This document shows, in pieces, positions 1 to 5,411 of a stretch of DNA of 5,411 bases (position 1 is the first letter of the stretch; each line of letters starts with the position of its first letter). Source of the DNA: Planococcaceae bacterium UBA3370 (lineage in GTDB: Bacteria > Bacillota > Bacilli > Bacillales_A > Planococcaceae); contig DEQI01000136.1 in the NCBI GenBank assembly GCA_002360295.1, positions 5,957 to 11,367 of the forward strand, in the 5' to 3' direction. The notes below the pieces were generated by a model. The model was not told the DNA's origin and made no database searches. It saw only the letters and a program-made list of their open reading frames with translations. The position numbers and the translations under genes were made by a program.

Positions 1-707
1 GCGGTTAAAAATGCTTCTGCTCCCTTTGCCATACCTGCGATAAAATGCCCTGCCATTAAATCTCGTACGGCATTCGTTATGAGCAATCCAGGAACTAGTG
101 GCATGACTGAACCAATAATAATTTTATCAAGTTCTGTACCAAATCCGTAATGAACTGCAGTATACGCAATCATTCCTACTACAAGTGCCGCTAAAAACTC
201 TGAGAAAAACTTGACTTTTGTCATTTGATGAACAACTGTTACAACTAGTAATCCAATCCCTCCTGCAATAAAAGCAGCAGGCATATCACGATAGTTACCT
301 TGGAATAATATCAAAAAACTACTACTAGCAATACTCGCCGCTAAAACTTGCATGAAAATTGGTAAAAAATAGTTTGTTTTTTGTATCTTCTTTAACTCGT
401 CATAAGCTTGTTCTAATGTTATCATTTGAGATGTAAGCTTTCGCGAAACGTTATTTACGAGAACAATGCGGTGTAAATCCGTAATTCTCGTTGAAATAGA
501 AGTAATACTTGTTGGTTGCGTTTTACCCAATGAAAATATAATACCCGTCGGAGTTACATAGCTTTGCGCATCATTCATATTTTGCGACTTAGCCATCCTT
601 AACATCGTATCCTCCACACGATAGGTTTCAGCGCCACTTTCCATCATAATGCGGCCTGCAAGCAAAAAACAATCGATTGCCATCTCATTTCGCTGTTGGT
701 CAATCAT
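1..707 (-). CDS. Threonine/serine exporter, ThrE N-terminal half (DUF1212), 3' end missing
   Basis: The protein resembles the N-terminal part of ThrE (PF06738/DUF1212, YjjP-like), an inner-membrane exporter of threonine and serine. The visible 235 codons begin with a soluble region carrying the family signature MESGAETYRVEDTM (residues 22-35), with TPTGIIFS following at 52-59. Hydrophobic segments lie near residues 115-135, 143-160, 168-187 and 195-212, and the family motif VPGLLITNAVRDLMAGH is at 205-221. The start is the ATG at 707-705; TAAGGAG at 722-716 sits eight bases upstream, which supports it. The family's usual length is about 250 residues when split, so only a short C-terminal piece should be missing. 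In Firmicutes the ThrE C-terminal half (DUF3815/YjjB-like) is usually a separate gene just downstream, which here would lie left of the window. The gene is divergent from the deacetylase at 922. The family call is firm; the substrate is inferred from the family. Confidence 0.9.
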   Translation of the reverse strand, partial: MIDQQRNEMAIDCFLLAGRIMMESGAETYRVEDTMLRMAKSQNMNDAQSYVTPTGIIFSLGKTQPTSITSISTRITDLHRIVLVNNVSRKLTSQMITLEQAYDELKKIQKTNYFLPIFMQVLAASIASSSFLILFQGNYRDMPAAFIAGGIGLLVVTVVHQMTKVKFFSEFLAALVVGMIAYTAVHYGFGTELDKIIIGSVMPLVPGLLITNAVRDLMAGHFIAGMAKGAEAFLT

Positions 708-921
708 ATTCAAAACTCCTTACATTAAATTTTCGTATTCATCCTCTATTACTAAGTATGGGCAGCTCCCACTAGTAAACCTATTATATGAACTTTACGA
801 ATAGTTTATCCTCTATACTTGGAGGTTTAATGTAAAGGCAAGAAAACAACTTTTAAATTAATATAGTCTTTTTTCTACCTTAATACGTCTATATATTATC
901 ATAGAAAGGGGCACAAACAGC
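708..921. other. Divergent intergenic region between exporter and deacetylase genes
   Basis: These 214 bases must hold the promoters of both divergent genes. On the minus strand TAAGGAG (722-716) is the exporter's ribosome binding site. On the plus strand GAAAGGGG (904-911) serves the deacetylase with a ten-base gap to its ATG. Possible plus-strand -10 boxes are TATACT (814-819) and TATAGT (862-867), but neither has a recognisable TTGACA-like box 16-18 bases upstream. Other structure: a direct repeat of ATCCTCTAT (741-749 and 808-816), an inverted pair TACATTAAA/TTTAATGTA (721-729 and 827-835), and an imperfect palindrome GGGCAGCTCCC (760-770). I see no RNA gene, riboswitch or convincing small gene. 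Confidence 0.7.
783..788 (-). promoter_or_regulatory. Possible -10 box for the exporter gene
   Basis: The minus strand reads TATAAT here, a perfect sigma-A -10 hexamer, within CATATAATA. Transcription from it would give a leader of roughly 70 bases before the ATG at 707. No good -35 hexamer is visible at the usual spacing (the minus strand there reads GGATAA). CATATAATA also fits the CATAnnnTA pattern of the sporulation factor sigma-K, but I do not find its upstream element at the expected distance. In an AT-rich intergenic region such a hexamer can arise by chance. Confidence 0.3.
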
Positions 922-2343
922 ATGAAAAATGAACGAAGAAATAGACGTGGACCATGGATTGATCTTTTTCTAATCGGCTCTATTATTCTTTTAGCATCAG
1001 CTATAGTATTATTCTCTATAGGCGGAAAAGACTTCAAGTTCCAAAAGACGAGTGCCTCCAATCATACAGATGAGGATAGACAATCGTCGGAAATTACTGA
1101 AACGAAATCTAGTTTTCCTGGAATTACAATAGTGACCGATACTTCAAATGATGATAGGATGCCCTATGCCATACAGTATCCGCAAACGAAGTACGACACT
1201 TTTAATAAAACGCTTGTACAATACATAACTGACTCAAAAGAACGTTATACAAATGCAATGCGCCTTAAAAATAATGCTAATAAAAAAAATACTGAACAGG
1301 GTGAACTCAATATTAGTTTTGAGACATACCCATTTAAAGATCACTATTATTCCTTTGTACTGACAGAGAATATGTCAACCGATTGTGAAACATACGAAAC
1401 AACCGTACAAACTTATTTTTTCAATAATGAGACGGGAGAACTGTTGGATTTTCGTACTTTATTGAATGAAGATGTAAGGAGCTTAGAAACATTTTCAAAT
1501 CATGTCCGCTCACAATTATTAGATAATGCCGAGTATAAAGACCAATTATTGAAAGATTCGATGCTTGCAAAAACGGAAGCGAAATGGCGACTATTTCAAC
1601 GATTCGCGATTAAAGATGAATCACTGATCATTTATTTTGATAAAGGGGAAATTACAGAGCCAGCAGTCGGTATACCAACCGTTGAAATGTCTCTTTCCTA
1701 TATTAATCCCTTGTTAGCAGCACCATTCCAAGAGCAAATGGCAACATCAGATACTATTGTGTCTGATAATGGGCAGAAAGACGGTATAAAAAGAGTTGCA
1801 TTAACGTTTGACGACGGACCAGATCCAAAAGTAACCAAACAAATTTTAGAGTTGCTAGATCAATATAATGCGAAAGCAACATTTTTTATGCTCGGTAGCC
1901 GCGTCCAGTATTACCCTGATATCGCCAAAGAAGTATATGACGCTGGACATGAAATAGGCAATCATAGTTGGAATCATCCCGTTCTTACGAAGCTAGCTTC
2001 AAAGCAAGTACTAGAAGAATATAATTCCACTCAAAACGCCATTATAAAGGCTACCGGACAACCAGCCACAGTATTTCGCCCACCTTATGGGGCTGCAAAT
2101 CAGCGAGTGAAAGGGCTCATCCCTATTCCTATCGTAAACTGGTCTATAGATACGCTCGACTGGAAACATCGTAATGCAGAAAAACTATTACCATATGTGA
2201 AAAATAACATGCATAATAATGCCATTATTTTAATGCATGATATACATCCTTCTACTGCTAATGGGTTAGAATCAGTCCTCAAATATTTACAAAGCGAAGG
2301 CTATCAATTTGTTACAGTAAGTGAACTATTACCTTACCGTTAA
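922..2343 (+). CDS. pdaC: PdaC-type peptidoglycan/polysaccharide deacetylase
   Basis: This is a 473-residue membrane-anchored deacetylase close in length (about 467) and layout to Bacillus subtilis PdaC, which removes acetyl groups from peptidoglycan N-acetylmuramic acid and from chitooligosaccharides and raises lysozyme resistance. A positively charged start (KNERRNRR) leads into one transmembrane helix near residues 14-33, so the rest lies outside the cell. Residues about 60-280 look like DUF4163 plus DUF3298, the pair also found in the anti-sigma factor RsiV. The NodB domain fills about 290-473 with every motif intact: TFDDGP at 295-300 (D297 expected catalytic base, D298 metal), HSWNH at 348-352 (metal histidines H348 and H352), RPPYG at 386-390, DTLDW at 410-414 and LMHDIH at 437-442 (H439 expected catalytic acid). 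The ATG at 922 follows GAAAGGGG by ten bases. It appears monocistronic and ends at the hairpin at 2353-2390. The domain call is firm; the preferred sugar is inferred from PdaC. Confidence 0.9.
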   Translation: MKNERRNRRGPWIDLFLIGSIILLASAIVLFSIGGKDFKFQKTSASNHTDEDRQSSEITETKSSFPGITIVTDTSNDDRMPYAIQYPQTKYDTFNKTLVQYITDSKERYTNAMRLKNNANKKNTEQGELNISFETYPFKDHYYSFVLTENMSTDCETYETTVQTYFFNNETGELLDFRTLLNEDVRSLETFSNHVRSQLLDNAEYKDQLLKDSMLAKTEAKWRLFQRFAIKDESLIIYFDKGEITEPAVGIPTVEMSLSYINPLLAAPFQEQMATSDTIVSDNGQKDGIKRVALTFDDGPDPKVTKQILELLDQYNAKATFFMLGSRVQYYPDIAKEVYDAGHEIGNHSWNHPVLTKLASKQVLEEYNSTQNAIIKATGQPATVFRPPYGAANQRVKGLIPIPIVNWSIDTLDWKHRNAEKLLPYVKNNMHNNAIILMHDIHPSTANGLESVLKYLQSEGYQFVTVSELLPYR

Positions 2344-2352
2344 ATCACTAAA

Positions 2353-2390
2353 AGGGGTGCCTGGAAAGTTTAAACTTCCTAGGCACCCCT
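2353..2390. terminator. Shared bidirectional terminator between convergent genes
   Basis: AGGGGTGCCT (2353-2362) pairs perfectly over ten bases with AGGCACCCCT (2381-2390). The intervening bases extend the helix through GGAAAGT/ACTTCC with one bulged A and one unpaired T, leaving a TTAA loop. On the plus strand it starts ten bases after the deacetylase stop and is followed by a T-rich run (CTTTCTGATTTATT). On the minus strand it lies 15 bases after the beta-propeller stop and is followed by TTTTAGTGATTT. Both tails are only moderately T-rich, but the strong stem and its place between two convergent stops make a two-way terminator very likely. Confidence 0.88.
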
Positions 2391-2405
2391 CTTTCTGATT
2401 TATTA

Positions 2406-4547
2406 CTATTTAATTGAAATAGAACCGAGTCTTTTAAATGTATTTAAATCATAACTAACAATTTCTCCTTGAGCTACTGTATATAAAGCATCATCCATAT
2501 AAATCATACGGCGTACTACTTTCTCCCACTGTTCATATTGCTCTCCGACACTGGCAGGTGTTACAAGATCCGCTTTTAACTGTATCCCGTTTGTCGTAAT
2601 TTCATATATTTGTGAACCCGTCCCTTTGTACACGGAATCATACTCACCTTTATCTGCATAAATAGTAATAGGGAAACCGTAGTAATCATTATCTTCATCG
2701 CGGAAAAGCGCTTTATGATCATACTGCACATCTGAATACGTACCCCGCCCCCCAATAATGACCGCGTCTTTTTCTTTTGGATTCGCTAAATCACTCACAT
2801 CAAATAGTGCAAGCTTCATCCCTTTTGTTATAACGAATGGTTCCTTTGAGTAGCTATCAACACGTACTTGCGTATCATACCCAATACCGATTAAATGTTT
2901 TTCATCTAGTGGATGTAAGTAATTACTAAACCCAGGGATTTTTAATTCACCAAGCACTTTCGGATTTGTTGGATTTGCCACATCAATAACAAACAATGGA
3001 TCCACTTCTTTAAATGTCACGATATAGGCTTTATCCCCCATAAAACGAGTAGAATAAATACGTTCGCCTTTCGCTAAATCCGTCAGTGATCCTACTTGAT
3101 TTAAATTTTGATCTAAAATAAATAAATGGTTTTTCGAGTCTGCATTATTGCCCCACGCCGTTCCTTCTGTTGTGGCCACACGGAAGTATCCATCATGTTC
3201 ATCCATTGAAAATTGGTTTAATATGGTCCCTTTCACTGTTGCTTCTGCCGTCATGTTCATCGTTGTTTTGTCTATCGTAAATTTATAAATTTGTGTATTT
3301 ACGATGGATGGCATGATTCTATCCACCAATACATTTGTCGATGACTGCGCATAATCATATTTCGATGCTGTTACATAAATGGCATTATGTGACATATACA
3401 ACTGTGCACTACTACCTAAATAACTCGCTGTTTTCACTTCATTTTTTGCCAAATCGGTCAAATCAATAGCCGATAAAATCGTGTAGTTCGGCTCTGAGCT
3501 ATTTGGTAATATCGTTATTTTTTCCACCGGCATTGGGTCTACTGTATTCGTATGATTGCTATCAAAAACAAGTGGACGTAATTCAACCTTCACTTTGTCC
3601 CGTAACAACCAATAATTCGGTGATGTATTGGTTACCATATAAAGCACATTCCCTTTTTTCCGAAGCCCTGCAAGCATCCCTTCTTGGCCAATTTCACGTA
3701 TAAGCTGAGGATCCTTTGCATTGCTCACATTATAAAAGGCGAATTTAGAAAGGACAGTATGATGCATATAGTCTAGCTCTTTTATCGGGCGTTCCTCATA
3801 GCTTTCATACGTCACAATCAGCCATTTACCATGTAACATGAGATTCGTCGGATAAGCATTTTCTTGCAATGGTTTTTTTGCCACTACTTTCATATGTTCA
3901 GGATTACTTGCATCTGTAATCACTAATTGATTTTCAGCAATCGAATAAATGTAATGTCCATCGGTAACAACAATGTCCCCTTCTTCTATCCCTTCTACTT
4001 GGTTATTGGTAGAGGAGTGACGAGTTCCTCCTTCAGTAGAAGCAGAGTCCGATGCTGATTCTTCTTTAGCTGAATTAGACATAGAAGATTCAGTTTGATA
4101 AGCATAACGTTCATTTTCAAAGTTTAAAATGGTTTCAAAATACGTTTTCAAATCTTCTACAGACGTGACGTGCTGAATTTGATCAACGACATTAAATTCT
4201 ATTGTTTTATCTGCATTTCGAACTGACATTTTTGTAAATGCCTCTTTATTCACATGAAGTGTATATGATCCCGTTGGCAAACCTGAAATGACGATCATAT
4301 TCTTTGATTCATTTAAACTAATTGTCGCATTTACCTTTTTACCGGTCGCTTGATCAACTAAATTAATTTTTCCATCTGTTAAACTGGTTTCTTTTACGCC
4401 ACCTGAAAAATAAGCATTAAATGGTTGATCTACAAATACAGCCGATGCCGCATATGCCTCCATTTTCTTATCAAAAAACAAGATACCTGCAGCAAATAGT
4501 ACAATAACAAATGCCACTAAACCGCCAATATACCACTTTCCTTTCAA
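2406..4547 (-). CDS. Secreted or membrane-anchored beta-propeller protein (COG4880/PF09826), function unknown
   Basis: The 713-residue protein belongs to the family described as secreted proteins with a C-terminal beta-propeller distantly related to WD-40 repeats; no biochemical role is known to me. Residues 7-25 form a hydrophobic helix. AYA at 31-33, followed by AS, could be a signal peptidase site, so it may be released or stay anchored. Residues about 36-120 resemble an Ig-like SbsA/Big_5-type beta domain. A Ser/Glu-rich linker spans about 151-180. The family hallmark NNQVEGIEEGDIVVTDGHYI (181-200) opens the propeller, which runs to the end. Blade-like repeats recur with Asp/Asn-Pro turns: ITDASNPEHMKVVA, FVIDVANPTNPKVLG and LFDVSDLANPKE. 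I find no cysteine, as is common for exported Firmicute proteins. The start is a TTG placed nine bases after AAAGGAG. It converges with the deacetylase, is separated from the upstream lysine enzyme by a terminator, and has its own ECF-type promoter. Confidence 0.9.
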   Translation of the reverse strand: MKGKWYIGGLVAFVIVLFAAGILFFDKKMEAYAASAVFVDQPFNAYFSGGVKETSLTDGKINLVDQATGKKVNATISLNESKNMIVISGLPTGSYTLHVNKEAFTKMSVRNADKTIEFNVVDQIQHVTSVEDLKTYFETILNFENERYAYQTESSMSNSAKEESASDSASTEGGTRHSSTNNQVEGIEEGDIVVTDGHYIYSIAENQLVITDASNPEHMKVVAKKPLQENAYPTNLMLHGKWLIVTYESYEERPIKELDYMHHTVLSKFAFYNVSNAKDPQLIREIGQEGMLAGLRKKGNVLYMVTNTSPNYWLLRDKVKVELRPLVFDSNHTNTVDPMPVEKITILPNSSEPNYTILSAIDLTDLAKNEVKTASYLGSSAQLYMSHNAIYVTASKYDYAQSSTNVLVDRIMPSIVNTQIYKFTIDKTTMNMTAEATVKGTILNQFSMDEHDGYFRVATTEGTAWGNNADSKNHLFILDQNLNQVGSLTDLAKGERIYSTRFMGDKAYIVTFKEVDPLFVIDVANPTNPKVLGELKIPGFSNYLHPLDEKHLIGIGYDTQVRVDSYSKEPFVITKGMKLALFDVSDLANPKEKDAVIIGGRGTYSDVQYDHKALFRDEDNDYYGFPITIYADKGEYDSVYKGTGSQIYEITTNGIQLKADLVTPASVGEQYEQWEKVVRRMIYMDDALYTVAQGEIVSYDLNTFKRLGSISIK

Positions 4548-4556
4548 CTATTTCAT

Positions 4557-4563
4557 CTCCTTT
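4557..4563 (-). promoter_or_regulatory. Ribosome binding site fixing a TTG start, beside an ATG-AAA-TAG start-stop
   Basis: The minus strand reads AAAGGAG (4563-4557), a strong Shine-Dalgarno site. The next bases, ATGAAATAG (4556-4548), are an in-frame ATG, one codon and a stop; then comes TTG (4547-4545) and the open frame. The ATG touches the Shine-Dalgarno site with no gap, too close for normal initiation. The TTG is nine bases away, a normal distance, and is followed at once by a typical signal-anchor sequence. TTG is therefore the likely start. Confidence 0.82.
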
Positions 4564-4580
4564 TCATACCTTTTACACAT

Positions 4581-4608
4581 TAGACGGGAGGTACATCTAT
4601 TCGTTACA
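4581..4608 (-). promoter_or_regulatory. Likely ECF sigma factor promoter for the beta-propeller gene
   Basis: The minus strand reads TGTAAC (4608-4603), a spacer of exactly 16 bases, then CGTCTA (4586-4581). This fits the Bacillus ECF pattern of an AAC-containing -35 (TGAAAC, TGTAAC or TGCAAC) and a CGTC-type -10, as for sigma-X, sigma-M, sigma-V and sigma-W. A start seven or eight bases downstream would give a leader of about 28 bases, leaving the ribosome binding site at 4563-4557 on the transcript. Which ECF factor acts cannot be told from sequence. No competing sigma-A promoter with both boxes is visible. Confidence 0.65.
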
Positions 4609-4648
4609 TATTATTTAAAATTTACCAATTCAATTATAAGATTGCATC

Positions 4649-4681
4649 AAAAAAGAGATATCCAAAAAACTTCTGGATACC
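4649..4681 (-). terminator. Intrinsic terminator of the lysine dehydrogenase-like gene
   Basis: On the minus strand GGTATCCA (4681-4674) pairs with TGGATATC (4664-4657), including one G-U pair. The inner bases GAA and TTT can extend the stem. It is followed after two bases by six Ts (4654-4649). It lies about ten bases after the stop codon at 4694-4692. It separates this transcript from the beta-propeller gene downstream, so the two are probably transcribed separately. Confidence 0.85.
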
Positions 4682-4691
4682 CCTCCCACTT

Positions 4692-5411
4692 TTACCATTT
4701 CACAATCATAGCCGAACGATGCGACGTTTCCTTAATAACGACCCCACGCTTCGCCATTTCAGTTATATAAGCTTCCCCTGGCACAACCTTCTCTGGAGGC
4801 AAAACACCTCTCTCTTGAATAACACCGTTGCCAATCATTTGTGCCACAACAGAAATTGTACACGCTGTCGCTCGTGCCATTGCGGTTACACCGAGATCTG
4901 TATTCTTTTTTACGACCATTTCATATTCATACGTTACTTGTTCTTCGGATTTTTCACCTGCAATAATCACACGTAATAATACTGCGTCTACACTTTCACC
5001 AAGATCTAATTTTTTCTGTAATGCCTCTCGTATAACTTCACGAACCCCTACATCTAGCCCATTCACTTGCACTTTATTATTTTTATCTAATAAGCCTAAA
5101 TCCGCTAATAGCTTAAATTTCTCAGCATGCCCTTTGTATCGAATGGTTTTATATTCAAGTGTTTTAACATCCGGGAACGTTTTGTATAAGGTAGAGATGC
5201 CACCAGAAGTATAAAACGCCTCTAACACGCCAAATTCATCAAAATAAATTGGCTCAACCCCTGTTAGTGATTCTACTTCTGTTAACTTCCCTTTTTGTAT
5301 AGCTTTAGATGGTTCCGTATAATGGTCAAAAACACCATCAAGCGAGAACACACGTGTATAATGTAATGGAGGTTTCGGCTCTGTCGGGATTCCCCCAACA
5401 AACAGTTTAAT
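4692..5411 (-). CDS. lysDH: L-lysine 6-dehydrogenase-like enzyme (saccharopine dehydrogenase family), N-terminus missing
   Basis: The visible 239 codons are the C-terminal part of a saccharopine dehydrogenase-family enzyme. From memory they closely match Geobacillus stearothermophilus L-lysine 6-dehydrogenase (about 385 residues), which oxidises lysine with NAD+ to 2-aminoadipate 6-semialdehyde, which cyclises to piperideine-6-carboxylate. Shared landmarks, in fragment numbering, are VGGIP (5-9), VFSLDG with DHYTEP (21-34), VEPIYFDEFGVLEAF (52-66), IRYKGHAEKFKLL (90-102) and TAMARATACTIS (176-187). The N-terminal Rossmann NAD-binding part, roughly 150 residues, lies right of the window. The frame is open to base 5411, so the GTG at 5351-5349, inside the conserved VFSLDG stretch, is not the start. 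The stop is TAA at 4694-4692, followed by an intrinsic terminator, so this is the last gene of its transcript. Family membership is firm. Another saccharopine dehydrogenase-like oxidoreductase remains possible, since the cofactor-binding half is not visible. Confidence 0.82.
   Translation of the reverse strand: MKLFVGGIPTEPKPPLHYTRVFSLDGVFDHYTEPSKAIQKGKLTEVESLTGVEPIYFDEFGVLEAFYTSGGISTLYKTFPDVKTLEYKTIRYKGHAEKFKLLADLGLLDKNNKVQVNGLDVGVREVIREALQKKLDLGESVDAVLLRVIIAGEKSEEQVTYEYEMVVKKNTDLGVTAMARATACTISVVAQMIGNGVIQERGVLPPEKVVPGEAYITEMAKRGVVIKETSHRSAMIVKW

Noticed and set aside
760..770. GGGCAGCTCCC as a terminator or operator hairpin
   Set aside because: The palindrome is imperfect, the possible stem is three to four pairs and no T-run follows.
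788..835. Fifteen-codon plus-strand open frame, MNFTNSLSSILGGLM, in the intergenic region, ending in ATG-TAA
   Set aside because: There is no Shine-Dalgarno sequence before its ATG. The GGAGG at 821-825 is only four bases from the final ATG, which is followed at once by a stop. Chance is the simplest reading.
886..891. CGTCTA upstream of the deacetylase as an ECF -10 box
   Set aside because: No AAC-containing -35 element lies 15-17 bases upstream; the bases there read ATAGTCTT. It is also so close to the ribosome binding site that the leader would be very short.
858..1061. 67-codon minus-strand open frame overlapping the deacetylase start
   Set aside because: It is antisense to the membrane-anchor region of a clear gene and has no recognisable domain.
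4633..4638. Perfect TATAAT on the minus strand upstream of the beta-propeller gene
   Set aside because: The matching -35 position reads ATATCT and lies inside the terminator of the preceding gene. The ECF-type promoter nearer the start fits better.
4828..5214. 128-codon plus-strand open frame antisense to the lysine dehydrogenase-like gene
   Set aside because: It lies wholly inside a well-recognised gene, its Ser/Thr-rich, low-complexity translation resembles no family I know, and it is best seen as a shadow of the opposite strand.
5349..5351. GTG as the start of the lysine dehydrogenase-like gene
   Set aside because: The frame continues to the window edge with conserved family sequence (VGGIP and PPLHY), and the GTG encodes the valine of the conserved VFSLDG stretch.

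Overview
The window looks like ordinary chromosome from a low-GC, Gram-positive, endospore-forming relative of Bacillus. Lysinibacillus is my best guess, from the AT-rich code, the strong AGGAG-type ribosome binding sites, the TTG start and the lysine 6-dehydrogenase-like gene. It holds four protein-coding genes, two of them cut by the window edges. I see no tRNA or rRNA gene, mobile element, CRISPR array or phage feature.

Layout, left to right. (1) 1-707, minus strand: 5' part of a gene for the DUF1212 half of a split ThrE-type threonine/serine exporter; it runs off the left edge. (2) 708-921: a 214-base divergent intergenic region with the ribosome binding sites of both flanking genes and some short repeats, but no strong promoter on either strand. 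(3) 922-2343, plus strand: a complete, membrane-anchored PdaC-type polysaccharide deacetylase with an RsiV-like N-terminal half and a NodB catalytic domain whose motifs are all intact. (4) 2353-2390: a hairpin terminator shared by two convergent genes. (5) 2406-4547, minus strand: a complete secreted or membrane-anchored beta-propeller protein (COG4880/PF09826 type) starting at TTG. Just upstream is a good match to an extracytoplasmic-function (ECF) sigma promoter. (6) 4649-4681: an intrinsic terminator. (7) 4692-5411, minus strand: the C-terminal 239 codons of an L-lysine 6-dehydrogenase-like enzyme of the saccharopine dehydrogenase family, cut by the right edge.

How the genes may work together. 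The two central genes both make extracytoplasmic proteins and converge on one terminator. One probably modifies peptidoglycan; the other carries a promoter of the class used for cell-envelope stress. A shared envelope role is inference. The exporter and the lysine enzyme both concern amino acids, but nothing shows that they are linked to each other or to the central pair. I found no clear new system. The points most worth a second look are the ECF-type promoter on the beta-propeller gene, the unknown role of that protein, and the RsiV-like region of the deacetylase.
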